DNA of 64,000 bases from Mycobacterium sp. ENV421 (GTDB lineage Bacteria > Actinomycetota > Actinomycetes > Mycobacteriales > Mycobacteriaceae): the NCBI RefSeq assembly GCF_002887815.1, contig NZ_PDHO01000010.1:1-64000 (forward strand), in the 5' to 3' direction. Position 1 is the stretch's first letter, and every line of letters begins with the position of its first letter. This document shows positions 26,264-36,006 of the stretch, piece after piece. The notes under the pieces were generated by a model, which searched no databases, had not been told where the DNA came from, and saw nothing but the letters and a program-made list of their open reading frames with translations. A program made the position numbers and the translations under genes.

Positions 26264-27361
26264 CTAAGCGGCCAGAACTCCCTTGGCGCGCAAGATCGGG
26301 AACACGCCCTCGGCGAACCAGTACGCCTCTTCGAGATGCGGGTAGCCCGACAGGATGAACTCGTCGAACCCGACCGTGTGGTACTCCCAGATCAGGTTGG
26401 CCACCTCTTCGTGGCTGCCGACCAGAGCGGTGCCCGCGCCGCCGCGGACCAGACCGACTCCGGCCCACAGATTCGGGTAGATCTCCAGCTTGTCCGTGCG
26501 CCCACCGTGCAGCGCGGTCATCCGACGTTGCCCCTCGGACCCCGAGCCGGCGTGCTGCGCGGTGGCCCGCTCGATCTGGTCCGGCGTCAGCTCGTTCACC
26601 AGCTCTTCGGCGACGGCCCAGGCCGCGGCCGAGGTATCGCGGGTGATCGTGTGCAGCCGGATCCCGAAGCGCAGGCTGCGACCACGTGCCGCCGCCAACT
26701 CGCGCACCGCGTCAATCTTGGCCTTCGCAGCCTGCGGCGGCTCGCCCCACGTGAGGTAGACATCGACATGCTCGGCAGCGATAGGCAGAGCAGCCGCCGA
26801 CGAGCCACCAAAGTAGAACTCCGGCAACGGGTGCGGCGGTGTGGACACTCGGCCGTCGCGAATCTTGTAGAAGTCGCCGTCGAAGTCGTACGACTCCTGG
26901 CCCCACACCGACTTGACGATCTGGAGGAATTCGCCGGTGCGGGCATACCGCTCGTCGTGGTCGAGCCAATCGCCGAACCGCTGCTGCTCGAGGTCGTCCC
27001 CGCCGCTGACGACGTTGAGCAGCAGGCGGCCATCGGAGAACCGCTGCAGAGTCGCCGCCTGCTGGGCGGCCAGGGTGGGCGGCACCAGTCCGGGCCGGAA
27101 CGCCACGAGGAACTTCAGCCGCTCGGTTTCGGCCAGCAGCGCTGAGGCCGTCAACCACGCGTCCTCGCACCAGGTTCCGGTCGGCGTCAGCACCCCTTCG
27201 AAGCCGAGCCGGTCGGCCGCCCTGGCCACTTCGGCGAGATAGCGCCGGGTGGGTGCCCGATAGCCGTCCGGAATCGTGTGGTGCGACGACGCGTGCGATG
27301 CCCCGACGATCGAACGGCTGTCACCGTTGGTGGGCAGGAACCAAAAGAACTTCGCAGACAA
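26264..27361 (-). CDS. ssuD: LLM-class flavin monooxygenase, alkanesulfonate type (SsuD)
   Basis: A 365-aa FMNH2-dependent monooxygenase of the luciferase-like class, expected to release sulfite from organosulfonates. Family signs are FFWFLPTNGDSRS at the start, EVARAADRLGFEGVLTPTG, RPGLVPPTLAAQQAATLQ and NVVSGGD, FYFGGSS, and the C-terminal GYPHLEEAYWF. Length and motifs match SsuD. The start is TTG 27361 with an AGGAGG ribosome site 5 nt upstream. It lies downstream of the sulfonate ABC transporter genes in one operon; the FMN reductase partner is not in the window. Confidence 0.88.
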   Translation of the reverse strand: MSAKFFWFLPTNGDSRSIVGASHASSHHTIPDGYRAPTRRYLAEVARAADRLGFEGVLTPTGTWCEDAWLTASALLAETERLKFLVAFRPGLVPPTLAAQQAATLQRFSDGRLLLNVVSGGDDLEQQRFGDWLDHDERYARTGEFLQIVKSVWGQESYDFDGDFYKIRDGRVSTPPHPLPEFYFGGSSAAALPIAAEHVDVYLTWGEPPQAAKAKIDAVRELAAARGRSLRFGIRLHTITRDTSAAAWAVAEELVNELTPDQIERATAQHAGSGSEGQRRMTALHGGRTDKLEIYPNLWAGVGLVRGGAGTALVGSHEEVANLIWEYHTVGFDEFILSGYPHLEEAYWFAEGVFPILRAKGVLAA

Positions 27362-27370
27362 GAAACCCTC

Positions 27371-28399
27371 CTAACGTGAACCAATGAGAACCGGCTCAAG
27401 CACGCCGGCGTAGCGACGGTCGACCCACTTCGAGAAGTCGGGCGCAGACTGGATCTGCCCCGACTTGGCGAACAGGTCGGCGATCTTCTGTTCCGAGGCG
27501 ATCACCTGATCGCTGAGTGCTGTCGGCAGTCGTAGGCTGCGGCTCTGCGCGACCTCGGCGGCCTTGGGGTCCAATCCGACTGCCGCGGCGTACTTCTCGG
27601 CCCATTCCTGAGGGTGATCCTGAGCCCATTTGGCAGCCTTGGCGAACCTGACCAGCAGATCGGCCAGGGCGGAGCTGCGCTTGGGATCGCCAAGCGCCGC
27701 GTCGGCCGCCACCCCGAACCAATAGCCGTTGGTCACTCCTTTGGCCTGCGCAATCGACCGCACCTTGAGCTGTTGCTCGGCCTGCGCGGTGTAGGGGTCC
27801 CAGATCGCCCATGCGTCGGCCTGGCCCGCCTTGAACGCCGACAGCGCATCGGCGGGCTGCAGGAACACCAGCTTCACATCGGCCGGTGTCAGCCCGGCCT
27901 TGTCCAGTTGACCCAGCAGGTGACCGTGCGCGGAGCTGCCCTTGCCCACCGCGATGCTTTTACCGCGGAGGTCGCTCACGGACTGGATCGGTGAGTCCGC
28001 CTGAACGAGGATCTGGTCCCCGACGCCACCACCGTTGTAAGCCGAGACCACCTTCACTTTCGCGTTGGATGCGGCACCGAAGATCGGCGGGGTGTTGCCG
28101 GTGATGGCGAAGTCGATCTTGCCCGCGGTCGCGGCCTCGATTTGCGGTGGTCCGGACGTGAACGTCGAGAACGCGATCTGGTAGGGCAGGTTGTCCAGCG
28201 CACCGGCGGCGCGCAGCAGCGACTCGGTCCCGCCCTTCTGATCACCCACCTGCAGGGTGACGTCCGAGAGTTCACTGAGCGGCACCGTCGCCGGGGCCTG
28301 GGATGCACCCGTGTTCTGCTGGCGCGACACGCAGCCCGTCAGGAGCAGCCCGATGACGGTCAGCGCGATGAACATGCGACGAAATACAGTGAGAGACAA
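27371..28399 (-). CDS. ssuA: Sulfonate ABC transporter substrate-binding lipoprotein (SsuA)
   Basis: A 342-aa periplasmic-binding-type lipoprotein. The signal peptide ends in LLLTGC (lipobox, about residue 22), followed by a class F binding domain of the SsuA/nitrate type (LQVGDQKGGTESLL, the ITGNTPPIFGAA segment, and LRGKSIAVGKGSSAHGHLL). It captures aliphatic sulfonates or related sulfur compounds. The start is TTG 28399 with AGGAG 5 nt upstream; ATG 28375 is the alternative and would leave a shorter signal peptide. It sits between ssuB and ssuD. Confidence 0.87.
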   Translation of the reverse strand: MSLTVFRRMFIALTVIGLLLTGCVSRQQNTGASQAPATVPLSELSDVTLQVGDQKGGTESLLRAAGALDNLPYQIAFSTFTSGPPQIEAATAGKIDFAITGNTPPIFGAASNAKVKVVSAYNGGGVGDQILVQADSPIQSVSDLRGKSIAVGKGSSAHGHLLGQLDKAGLTPADVKLVFLQPADALSAFKAGQADAWAIWDPYTAQAEQQLKVRSIAQAKGVTNGYWFGVAADAALGDPKRSSALADLLVRFAKAAKWAQDHPQEWAEKYAAAVGLDPKAAEVAQSRSLRLPTALSDQVIASEQKIADLFAKSGQIQSAPDFSKWVDRRYAGVLEPVLIGSR

Positions 28400-28410
28400 G
28401 CTAGCTCCTG

Positions 28411-29148
28411 TCAGATCTGGACACCGAGTTGCCAGAGCAATTCGGCACGGTGATTGTCATTGGCGGTCGACGAGCTGCCAGTAGGCAGCCTCGGGTCGGT
28501 GATGGCCGTCTGGAACTTCACTTCACCGTCGCCCAAGACCAGCACCTGATCCGCCAGGGCGACAGCCTCGTTGACGTCGTGGGTCACCAACAGCACCCCG
28601 AACTGGTGGCGCCGCCACAGCTGCAACAACAAGGAGTGCATGCTGAGCCGCGTGAGCGCATCCAGGGCGCCGAACGGTTCGTCCAGCAGAAGCAACTGCG
28701 GCTCGGCGACCAGGGCCCTGGCCAGCGAAACCCGTTGGGCCTGACCACCGGACAGTGTCAACGGCCACGCACCCGCGCGATCGGCCAGGCCGACATCGGC
28801 CAGTGCCTGGTCGGCCCGAGCCGCCACCTCGGCGCGAGAAAGCCGGAATCGGGTCAGCCCGTATCCGACGTTGGTGCGCACCGTGCGCCAGGGAAACAGC
28901 CTCGGCTCCTGGAACGCCAGCGCCGGCGCTCCGCTGACGATGCGCTCACCGGTATGGTCCCGGGTCAAGCCGGCCAGCACACGCAGCACGGCGGATTTGC
29001 CGGATCCGCTGCGCCCCACCAAGGCGACGATCTGGCCCGCGCCGACCGCGACCGAAACATCCTTGAGCACATGATGTTCGCCGTACCACTTGTCGATGTG
29101 CCGCAGCGATCCGGCCACCCCGGTCTGGCGATCGTAGGTCACGGTCAT
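28411..29148 (-). CDS. ssuB: Sulfonate ABC transporter ATPase (SsuB)
   Basis: A 245-aa cytoplasmic ATPase. Walker A GRSGSGKS (about residues 44-51), the Q-loop AFQEPRLFPWRTV, signature LSGGQAQRVSLARAL, Walker B LLLLDEPFGALD and the switch VTHDVNEA are all present. This pattern is that of the nitrate/sulfonate/taurine importer group. It overlaps the permease gene by 4 bp (ATGA) and powers uptake through SsuC. Confidence 0.92.
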   Translation of the reverse strand: MTVTYDRQTGVAGSLRHIDKWYGEHHVLKDVSVAVGAGQIVALVGRSGSGKSAVLRVLAGLTRDHTGERIVSGAPALAFQEPRLFPWRTVRTNVGYGLTRFRLSRAEVAARADQALADVGLADRAGAWPLTLSGGQAQRVSLARALVAEPQLLLLDEPFGALDALTRLSMHSLLLQLWRRHQFGVLLVTHDVNEAVALADQVLVLGDGEVKFQTAITDPRLPTGSSSTANDNHRAELLWQLGVQI

Positions 29149-29984
29149 GACCGATACCTCAGGGCGCGGCGCTCGAGTGAACGCACGATCACATCAGTCG
29201 TGATACCCAGCAGCGCATAGACGAAGAGACCGAAAATGATGATGTCGATGCGCAGGAAGTCACGTGCGTTGTTGATCAGGTAGCCGATGCCGTTGTCGGC
29301 GTTGATCTGTTCGGCGACGATCAACGTCAGCCATGCGATCGCCAGTGATTGCCGCAGGCCCACCAGTACCTGTGGCGCGGCGCTGGGCGCAATGATGTTG
29401 GCGAACCGCTGGCGAAACGAAAAGCCAAGCACCTCAGCCGTTTCGAATAATTTTGGGTCCACCTGCCGGATCGCCGAGAAGGTGTTGAGGTACAGCGGGA
29501 AAATGACGCCGAGCGCGACCAGGAGAACTTTGGGAAGTTCGCCGATACCGAACCACAGGATGAACAGCGGGATCAGACCGAGGTGTGGCAGCGCGCGCAA
29601 CATCTGCATGGGCGGGTCGACCGTCGCCTCGGCCCAGCGGGACAACCCGACTGCGCTCCCCAGCCCGATGCCGACGATCCCACCAAGCAGCAGGCCCTGC
29701 GCGACGCGAGCGCCGGAAACCCGCAACGCGTCGGCGAGTTGACCATTGCGGATCAGTTCCAGCCCGGCCTCGGCGATCAGCGACGGTGCGGGCAGCACCT
29801 CTTGAGAGATGATGCCCAACGCGCTGCCCACCTGCCACAACGCCAGCAGGATCACCGGCGACGCCCACCGGGCGATCGCCCATTTACGCCGGCGGCGGCG
29901 TGGCGGGGTGCGTGAACCGGCCGGCAGAACCGGCGCGGAAGCCTGCACGGCTGATGTGGTCACGATTGGGTCCCCCGATGACAC
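29145..29984 (-). CDS. ssuC: Sulfonate ABC transporter permease (SsuC)
   Basis: A 279-aa inner-membrane permease with about six helices and the cytoplasmic EAA loop (FETAEVLGFSFRQRF, about residues 182-196). RALPHLGLIPLFILWFGIGE is characteristic of SsuC/TauC. A basic stretch (RTPPRRRRRKW) precedes the first helix. The GTG at 29984 is used; GTG 29963, with a GGGGGA box before it, is an alternative start. It is the first gene of the ssuC-ssuB-ssuA-ssuD operon. The upstream 117 bp show no clear promoter. Confidence 0.88.
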   Translation of the reverse strand: MSSGDPIVTTSAVQASAPVLPAGSRTPPRRRRRKWAIARWASPVILLALWQVGSALGIISQEVLPAPSLIAEAGLELIRNGQLADALRVSGARVAQGLLLGGIVGIGLGSAVGLSRWAEATVDPPMQMLRALPHLGLIPLFILWFGIGELPKVLLVALGVIFPLYLNTFSAIRQVDPKLFETAEVLGFSFRQRFANIIAPSAAPQVLVGLRQSLAIAWLTLIVAEQINADNGIGYLINNARDFLRIDIIIFGLFVYALLGITTDVIVRSLERRALRYRS

Positions 29985-30042
29985 GTGGGTGGCTGACTAT
30001 GGGCACGCGACAACAAACGAACTCGACGCGTCCATCGACCCT

Positions 30043-30072
30043 AAAAACCCCCACACGATCGGTTAAGGGTTT
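30043..30072 (-). terminator. Possible terminator of the zinc-finger-like gene
   Basis: Read on the minus strand, AAACCC and GGGTTT can pair across a 16-nt loop and are followed by a short T-run (GGGTTTTTAG). It lies 30-60 bp after the stop of the small zinc-finger-like gene. The stem is short, so confidence is low. Confidence 0.3.
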
Positions 30073-30101
30073 GATTCGTGGTGACGAAAAGATCCGCGGA
30101 G

Positions 30102-30431
30102 TCAGCGCCAGCCGTCGGCGGCCTTGGCGGCCCGAACCAGCGCATCGCACAATTCCCGCAACTCGGCTGCGGCCGCACCCTCGTCGACCGCGGTCGCGAC
30201 GTCTTCGGCCGCGCACCGCACCTGGAACACCCGATCGGACAATTCGGCGGCCTCGTCGGCTGAGAGCACCACGGCATCTTCGGGGATGGCGCTGCCCTTG
30301 ACCAATGCGCGCTGCTCGTAGGCGCGCTGCCGGCAGGACTGGCGGCAGTACTGCCTGCGCCGGCCCATCCCGACGTCGGCCACCTCACGTCCACACCACC
30401 GACACGGCTGGGAGCGGGAACGACGCGTCAC
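30102..30431 (-). CDS. Small zinc-finger-like protein, Rv2049c type
   Basis: A 109-aa protein. The N-terminus has a Cys4 arrangement, CRWC then CRQSC (C-x2-C-x15-C-x3-C, about residues 10-34), likely a structural zinc site, within a very basic region (GRRRQYCRQSCRQRAYEQ). The rest is acidic and helical (AELRELCDALVRAAKAADGW). Its position next to rbpA corresponds to M. tuberculosis Rv2049c, of unknown function. It is divergent from rbpA. The C-rich basic start could bind nucleic acid, but this is inference. Confidence 0.7.
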   Translation of the reverse strand: MTRRSRSQPCRWCGREVADVGMGRRRQYCRQSCRQRAYEQRALVKGSAIPEDAVVLSADEAAELSDRVFQVRCAAEDVATAVDEGAAAAELRELCDALVRAAKAADGWR

Positions 30432-30469
30432 GTCATGTGACTGTAGACGGCATCGCGAAGTGATCCCGG

Positions 30470-30475
30470 TATCAT
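30470..30475 (+). promoter_or_regulatory. Probable -10 box of rbpA
   Basis: TATCAT fits TANNNT and is the best -10 in the gap. It would give a leader of about 90 nt before rbpA. No good -35 hexamer is seen at 17-18 nt, which may mean an extended -10 or an alternative sigma factor. Confidence 0.4.
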
Positions 30476-30573
30476 GGGGGGTCGAGTCGGGAACCGTATG
30501 CAGTGGTCTTGCGTTAACTACCCGGACTTCAAAGGGCCCCGGCCCTTCATTGGCACTGTGAGGAGAATTGACG

Positions 30574-30912
30574 ATGGCTGATCGTGTCCTGAGAGGCAGT
30601 CGCCTCGGAGCCGTGAGCTACGAGACGGACCGCAACCACGACCTGGCGCCGCGTCAGATTGCGCGGTACCGCACCGAGAACGGCGAGGAATTCGAGGTTC
30701 CGTTCGCCGACGACGCCGAGATCCCCGGCACCTGGCCCTGCAAGAACGGCCTCGAGGGCACCCTCATCGACGGTGACCTGCCCGAACCCAAGAAGGTCAA
30801 GCCGCCGCGCACCCACTGGGACATGCTGCTGGAGCGCCGCTCGGTCGAGGAGCTCGAGGAGCTGCTCAAGGAGCGTCTCGATCTGATCAAGTCGAAGCGC
30901 CGCGGCAGCTGA
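30574..30912 (+). CDS. rbpA: RNA polymerase-binding protein RbpA
   Basis: A 112-aa actinobacterial transcription factor that binds SigA and SigB and stabilises open complexes. The sequence is almost that of M. tuberculosis RbpA: the N-terminal tail MADRVLRGSRLGAVSYETD, the core beta domain, the basic linker KKVKPPRTHWDMLLERRS and the C-terminal sigma-interacting helix VEELEELLKERLDLI. ATG 30574 is chosen over TTG 30568 because AGGAG (30561-30565) is 8 nt from the ATG. Confidence 0.97.
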   Translation: MADRVLRGSRLGAVSYETDRNHDLAPRQIARYRTENGEEFEVPFADDAEIPGTWPCKNGLEGTLIDGDLPEPKKVKPPRTHWDMLLERRSVEELEELLKERLDLIKSKRRGS

Positions 30913-30942
30913 TCGCTCGCCTACTTATCCGGCGACTCCGCC

Positions 30943-31716
30943 CTACCTGACGACACCGCGGGCGCGGTCCAGGCGGCCGCCGAGGCCCCACTGGGCGACC
31001 TTGAGCATTGCTTCGCGGATGTTCGAGCCGCTCATCTTCGACACCCCGAGTTCGCGCTCGCGGAACGTGATAGGCACCTCGGTGACGGTGAAACCGTTGT
31101 TGATCGTGCGCCAGGTCAGGTCGATCTGGAAGCAGTAGCCCTTGGAATCGACCGCGGACAGGTCGATCTTCTCCAGCACCTCACGCCGGTAGGCGCGGTA
31201 GCCCGCGGTGATGTCGTGGATGCCGACGCCGAGCAGCACGCGGGAGTAGGTGTTGGCCGTCTTGGACAGCACCAGCCGCCGGTACGGCCAGTTGCGCACT
31301 GTGCCGCCCTGTACGTAGCGCGACCCGATCGCCAGGTCGGCGCCGTTGTCGATGGCGTCGAGCAGCCGGTAGAGCTGTTCGGGCGCGTGGCTGCCGTCGG
31401 CGTCCATCTCCACCAGCACGTTGTACTGGCGGCTCAGGCCCCAGGCGAACCCTGCGAGGTACGCCGCGCCGAGGCCGTCCTTGGCGTTGCGATGCATCAC
31501 GTGAACCCGGTCGGTGTCGGCCAGCGCGAGTTCGTCGGCGAGCTCGCCCGTCCCGTCGGGGCTGCCGTCGTCGACGATCAGCACGTGCACCTCAGGACAG
31601 GCCTTGTGCACCCGGCCCACGATCAGCGGCAGGTTCTCCAGCTCGTTGAACGTCGGAATGATCACCAGGGTGCGCTGGCTGGGCCGCACGGCGCCCGTGT
31701 TTCCCCGGTCGGTCAT
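30943..31716 (-). CDS. ppm1: Polyprenol monophosphomannose synthase Ppm1
   Basis: A 257-aa GT2 glycosyltransferase that makes polyprenyl-phosphate-mannose, the mannose donor for lipomannan, lipoarabinomannan and protein O-mannosylation. Visible motifs are [15 protein letters not shown], the [10 protein letters not shown] loop, the metal-binding MDADGSH and the [12 protein letters not shown] segment. There is no membrane helix, as in M. smegmatis Ppm1. Its ATG overlaps the lnt stop (ATGA). In M. tuberculosis these two are one fused protein. Confidence 0.93.
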   Translation of the reverse strand: MTDRGNTGAVRPSQRTLVIIPTFNELENLPLIVGRVHKACPEVHVLIVDDGSPDGTGELADELALADTDRVHVMHRNAKDGLGAAYLAGFAWGLSRQYNVLVEMDADGSHAPEQLYRLLDAIDNGADLAIGSRYVQGGTVRNWPYRRLVLSKTANTYSRVLLGVGIHDITAGYRAYRREVLEKIDLSAVDSKGYCFQIDLTWRTINNGFTVTEVPITFRERELGVSKMSGSNIREAMLKVAQWGLGGRLDRARGVVR

Positions 31717-33449
31717 GACTCTCCTTTGTCGTGCTGCCCGGCCAGGGCGGCGGTTGAATCGCCCTGCTCCGGCGTGTTCTCGCCGTCGTCTTCGCCCCCG
31801 GACATGCTGCCTGCGTCCCGTTCCCGCCGCCTACGGCGTAACGGACGCATGAACCAACCATTGTGCAGCATGGCCCCGATCACGACCGAAATGGCAGCTC
31901 CGACCAGCACCCATTGCACCAGCGGCCCCCACCGCGTGGCGAGGGTTTCGCTGGTCTTGAGTCGCATCGTCAGGTCCAGATACCCCGGCGTGAAGAACTG
32001 GGTGCGGGCGATTTCCGCGCCGTCCGGAGCGATCACCGCACTGATGCCGACGGTCCCGGCGACCACCACGTAGCGGTCGTGTTCGACGGCCCTGGCCCGG
32101 GCGAATGCCAGCAGCTGTTCGCTCATGTTCTGGTCGAACGTGGCGTTGTTGGTCGGAACGGCCAGTAGCTGAGCGCCGTTGCGCACGGACTCGCGCAACG
32201 CACGGTCGAAGATGACCTCCCAACAGGTTGCGACGCCGACCGGCACACCGGCGGCGTGCACGACGCCCGAACCGTTGCCGGGCACGAAGTAGCCGGCCCG
32301 GTCGGCGAACGACGAGAGGTGCCGGAAGAAGCCCCGCCAGGGCAGGTACTCACCGAACGGCTGGATGATCTGCTTGTCGTGGCGCTCGCCCGGCCCGGTG
32401 ACCGGATCCCAGACGACGACGGTGTTCGAGGCGTACGGATTCTGCGGGGTCCAGTCCGGGCGCGCGACGACGGCACCGACCAGGATCGGCGCGCCGATCG
32501 CCTGCGCAGCAACGCTGATCTGCTGGGCTGCGTCGGCGTTGGTCATCGGGTCGATATCCGACGAGTTCTCCGGCCAGATCACGAACTGCGGCTGGGGCGC
32601 CCGGCCTGCGCGCACGTCGTCGGCCAGCTGCACGGTCTGGCGGACGTGGTTGTCCAGGACCGCGCGCCGCTGGCTGTTGAAATCCAGCCCCAGCCGCGGG
32701 ACGTTGCCTTGGACGGCGGCCACCGTGACCGTCGGCTCATTGCCTGCGCCCCCGGCGGCGCGGCGCACCTGCGGGGCGGCAACCGCGGTGGTGAGCAATA
32801 CCGCGGTGATGCACAGCCCGGGCATCAGAACCCCGGGCAGCGACACGTGCCCGGCCGTTTTGGCCGCGCTGCTCTGCTGCCACCAGCGTGCGATCTCGAG
32901 CACCAGCGCCGCCAGCGAGGTGCCCATCAGTGCGATCCCGAACGACAACAACGGCACCCCGCCGAGCTGCACCAGCGCCAGGAACGGTCCGTTCGTTTGG
33001 CCGAAACCGACCACGCCCCAAGGGAACCCACCGAACGGCACGGTCGATTTGAGCCACTCCTGGGCGGTCCACAACACCGCGAGCCACAGCGGCCAGCCGG
33101 GGACCCGGCGCACCACCACGGCCAGCAGCCCGAAGATGGCCGGGAAAAGAGATTCCATGGCGGACAGCGCCAGCCACGGCACCGGGCCGACCAGCCCACT
33201 GATCCACGGGATCAGCGGAATGTAGAACGCCAGCCCGAACAGGAAGCCGTAACCGAGGCCACCGGCCGGCGTGGTCTTGGGGTGGGTCAGCACCCAGCTC
33301 AGCAGCGCGAAGCTCACCACCGCCGACCACCACCAGCCGATCGGCGGGAAGCTGATGCACAACAGCAGCCCGGCGGTCACCGCGACGAGGAGCCGGAACA
33401 TCCGTGGCGGCAGCGCGGTGCGGATCCAGTTCAGCAGTCGGCTAGCCAT
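31713..33449 (-). CDS. lnt: Apolipoprotein N-acyltransferase Lnt
   Basis: A 578-aa inner-membrane enzyme that N-acylates the N-terminal Cys of lipoproteins. About seven membrane helices precede the periplasmic nitrilase domain (about residues 215-500). The catalytic Glu (WPENSSDID), Lys ([13 protein letters not shown]) and Cys (ATCWEVIFD) are visible. A final helix and a charged tail follow. ATG 33449 is chosen, as [14 protein letters not shown] begins the first domain; the long upstream frame is antisense shadow within the amidohydrolase gene. It overlaps that gene by 8 bp and ppm1 by 4 bp. Confidence 0.92.
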   Translation of the reverse strand: MASRLLNWIRTALPPRMFRLLVAVTAGLLLCISFPPIGWWWSAVVSFALLSWVLTHPKTTPAGGLGYGFLFGLAFYIPLIPWISGLVGPVPWLALSAMESLFPAIFGLLAVVVRRVPGWPLWLAVLWTAQEWLKSTVPFGGFPWGVVGFGQTNGPFLALVQLGGVPLLSFGIALMGTSLAALVLEIARWWQQSSAAKTAGHVSLPGVLMPGLCITAVLLTTAVAAPQVRRAAGGAGNEPTVTVAAVQGNVPRLGLDFNSQRRAVLDNHVRQTVQLADDVRAGRAPQPQFVIWPENSSDIDPMTNADAAQQISVAAQAIGAPILVGAVVARPDWTPQNPYASNTVVVWDPVTGPGERHDKQIIQPFGEYLPWRGFFRHLSSFADRAGYFVPGNGSGVVHAAGVPVGVATCWEVIFDRALRESVRNGAQLLAVPTNNATFDQNMSEQLLAFARARAVEHDRYVVVAGTVGISAVIAPDGAEIARTQFFTPGYLDLTMRLKTSETLATRWGPLVQWVLVGAAISVVIGAMLHNGWFMRPLRRRRRERDAGSMSGGEDDGENTPEQGDSTAALAGQHDKGES

Positions 33450-35040
33450 GTAGCGCGACACCCCGGTGCACGGTGTGACGGCAGCGCGGCAGCGGATCGC
33501 CGGGTGCCAACCGCGGCAGCGCGGGCACCCGTGAGCGCGGATCGGTGGACCAGCGCTGCACACCGTCGGCCGGAGCGGCCACGTCCAGGCCGCCGGCGCC
33601 GAGCTCCCACACCGCGTACGACGCGGGCGCACCCGGGACCAGGGTTCCACTGACTCCGTCGCGCACCCCGCCGGCCCGCCAGGCGCCGCGCGTGGCGGCG
33701 GCGAACGCCGCACGTACCGAAATCGAGCTGCCGTCGGTCTGGTGATTGCTGGCCGCGCGCACCGTCGACCAGGGATCGATGCTGGTCACCGGGGCATCTG
33801 AGCCGAACGCCAAGGGCACGCCTGCCGATGCTAGTAGCGAGAGCGGGTTCAGCGCGGCCGCTCTGCCGATACCGAGGCGGCGGGCGTACATCCCATCGGA
33901 ACCACCCCACAGAGCGTCGAAATTGGGCTGCATGCTGGCCGTCACCCCGCTGCGGCCCAGGATGGCCGCCTGCTCGGCGTTCACCATCTCCAGGTGCTCG
34001 AACCGGTGCCCACAGCGGGCGACGGCGGGCGCCCCGAACCGGTCGACGAGCCGGGTCAGCGCGTCGACCACCGCGGTCACCGCCGCGTCGCCGATGACGT
34101 GGAATCCCGCCGTCACGCCGGCCTCGGTGCAGGCGAACAGATGGTCGGCGATGACCTCGGGTTCGAGGTAGCAGTTGCCGGTGCTGTCCGGGGCGTCGGC
34201 GTACGGACCGCACAGCCACGCGGTGTGCGAGCCCAGGGCGCCGTCGACGAACAGGTCGCCGGCCAGCCCCTGCGCGCCGGTCGTGTCCATCAGCGCGGTC
34301 GCCTGCGCGGCGCTGGACACCGCCTCACCCCAGTAGCCCACCACCTCGACACCGTGTTCGGTCGCGCGCAACTCCTGCCAGTCGTCGGCTCCGCCGATCT
34401 GGGGTCCGGCGCACTCGTGGACGGCGACGATGCCCGCGGCTGCCACCGCGTCGAGCGCGGCCCGCCGGGCGTCGGCACGCTGACGGACGGTCAGCAGGCG
34501 GCGCGCCTCGGAACGGACCAGGTGGTGAGCGTCCGCCGACAGCGGCCGCTGTGGGTGATATCCGGCGACCGCGGGCAGGCCGGGCACCAGCTCACGCAAC
34601 CCGGTCGAGGCCACGGCCGAGTGCACGTCGATGCGGGCCAGGTAGGCCGGGAGTGCGCCGACGACGGCGTCGAGCTCCTCGGTGCTGGGTGCCTGGTCAC
34701 GGGCCCAGCCGGTGTCGTCCCAGCCGTGTGCCCAGACCGGCTGACCAGGGTGGGCGGCGACGTGCTCGGCGACCAGGGACAGGCAGTGCTGTGTGGACGT
34801 CGCACCGGTGAGGTCCAGCCCCGTCATCAGCAGACCGGTCGACGTGACATGGATGTGGCTGTCGACGAAGGCGGGTGCGACGAACGCGCCGTCGAGGTCG
34901 ATCATCTGCGCGTCCGCGAACTGGGATCGGCCGACTTCGTCGCTGCCCAGCCAGGCGACGACGCCGTCACGCACCGCCATGGCGGTGGCATCCGGGTGCG
35001 TCGGGCTGTGGATGCGCCCGCCCAGCAGCAGTGTGGTCAC
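33442..35040 (-). CDS. Amidohydrolase family protein (YtcJ type)
   Basis: A 532-aa metal-dependent hydrolase. The N-terminal beta sandwich is followed by the metal motif [12 protein letters not shown] (about residue 60), then FHVIGDAAV, the RFEHLEMVN histidine segment, and FGSDAPV with the catalytic Asp. This pattern fits the YtcJ/AtzF-like amidohydrolase 3 subfamily, whose substrates are mostly unknown. It starts with GTG 35040. It lies upstream of lnt-ppm1 and is probably cotranscribed with them. Confidence 0.82.
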   Translation of the reverse strand: MTTLLLGGRIHSPTHPDATAMAVRDGVVAWLGSDEVGRSQFADAQMIDLDGAFVAPAFVDSHIHVTSTGLLMTGLDLTGATSTQHCLSLVAEHVAAHPGQPVWAHGWDDTGWARDQAPSTEELDAVVGALPAYLARIDVHSAVASTGLRELVPGLPAVAGYHPQRPLSADAHHLVRSEARRLLTVRQRADARRAALDAVAAAGIVAVHECAGPQIGGADDWQELRATEHGVEVVGYWGEAVSSAAQATALMDTTGAQGLAGDLFVDGALGSHTAWLCGPYADAPDSTGNCYLEPEVIADHLFACTEAGVTAGFHVIGDAAVTAVVDALTRLVDRFGAPAVARCGHRFEHLEMVNAEQAAILGRSGVTASMQPNFDALWGGSDGMYARRLGIGRAAALNPLSLLASAGVPLAFGSDAPVTSIDPWSTVRAASNHQTDGSSISVRAAFAAATRGAWRAGGVRDGVSGTLVPGAPASYAVWELGAGGLDVAAPADGVQRWSTDPRSRVPALPRLAPGDPLPRCRHTVHRGVALHG

Positions 35041-35083
35041 GGTCAGTCAGTCTCCCCCGCAGCTGCGGGACAGACGCAACGGG

Positions 35084-35557
35084 TCAGTATCGGCGGACGA
35101 TGTTGGCGTCGTGGACCGGTCCGGGAACCTGTTCCTCGACGATCTCGCCGTCGATGTACTCGCCGCGGCCCGAGTAGCCGGGCGCCGTCAGGTTGATGAC
35201 GCTGACCCGGCGGGCGATACCGCGGGTGAGCAGCATGCCGGCCAACGGGCGCACCGCGCGACGAGTGGGGGGCAGCAGCATCAGCGCGCCGACCGCGGTG
35301 GAGACGATGCCGGGAATGAACATCAGGACGGTGCCGAGCGCGACGAGCATGCTGTCGGCGACCGCGCCCTGCGGGTCGGTCCGGGTGCGCTGGAGTTTGA
35401 GGATCTGCTTTTTGACCTGCGAGCCGGCCAGCGCGACACCGATCACCGAGGTCGCCAGCAGGATCAGTAGCGTCCAGCCGATGCCGACCGACCAGGTCAG
35501 GGCGGCCAGGACCGCCAGCTCGACCACGGCGTAGAGGAAGAACGTCCGCATCACCAT
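35084..35557 (-). CDS. fxsA: FxsA family membrane protein (Rv2053c type)
   Basis: A 157-aa cytoplasmic membrane protein with four hydrophobic segments (FFLYAVVELAVLAALTW, IGWTLLILLATSVIGVALAG, ALGTVLMFIPGIVSTAVGAL and a short fourth) and a soluble tail. FxsA in E. coli overcomes F-plasmid exclusion of phage T7; the bacterial role is unknown. ATG 35557 (MVMRTFF) or 35551 (MRTFF) are both possible; the longer frame upstream is a shadow of the next gene. Its place next to lnt-ppm1 matches Rv2053c. Confidence 0.83.
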   Translation of the reverse strand: MVMRTFFLYAVVELAVLAALTWSVGIGWTLLILLATSVIGVALAGSQVKKQILKLQRTRTDPQGAVADSMLVALGTVLMFIPGIVSTAVGALMLLPPTRRAVRPLAGMLLTRGIARRVSVINLTAPGYSGRGEYIDGEIVEEQVPGPVHDANIVRRY

Positions 35558-35622
35558 GTACTGGCAACGACTCGGGTACCGGCCGGGTTCCGGTTGCCGC
35601 TGATAGCAGCCTGAGAGTTCGG

Positions 35623-36003
35623 TTACGCGGTGATCTCGAGCGCGACGTGCACCTTGTCGATGCCGCCGCGGACCACGCTGTGCAGATAGAACCACCATGA
35701 GTGCTGCCAGTAGCGGCGCAGCACCTTGTTGTAGACATCGCGGGTCTCCGAATCCGGCAGCACCCGCGCCGTGGCCTCGACAGCCGGCCCCTTCGGCTTG
35801 CCGAGCACGTGGCACTCGGCGATGGTCACCCGCGGGGTGTTGCGGATCCGCTTCACCTTCCACGACACCCGGTCGGTGATGACCAGCAGACGGTCACCGT
35901 CGGGGACGCCCCAGATGGCCGTCGGCTTGGGGGTGCCGTCCTTGGTGAACGTGGTGAGCAGCAGGTATTTCGCCTGCGCGACGTCGTGGAAGGTGGGTGC
36001 CAT
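35623..36003 (-). CDS. PPOX-class F420-dependent enzyme, paralog 1
   Basis: A 126-aa split-barrel flavin/deazaflavin-binding protein of the Rv2061c type. The core pattern LLLTTFTKDGTPKPTAIWGV, then KVKRIRNTPRVTIAEC, is typical of F420-binding PPOX proteins. Such proteins reduce quinones, fatty acids or biliverdin, or simply store cofactor. It follows its paralog with a 3-bp gap, so the two are a tandem duplication in one operon. Its C-terminal half (YWQHSWWFYLHSVV) differs most from the paralog. Confidence 0.82.
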   Translation of the reverse strand: MAPTFHDVAQAKYLLLTTFTKDGTPKPTAIWGVPDGDRLLVITDRVSWKVKRIRNTPRVTIAECHVLGKPKGPAVEATARVLPDSETRDVYNKVLRRYWQHSWWFYLHSVVRGGIDKVHVALEITA

Positions 36004-36006
36004 CGG

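Noticed and set aside
30568..30912. TTG 30568 as the rbpA start
   Set aside because: It is only 2 nt from the AGGAG box and would add residues not found in RbpA; ATG 30574 fits.
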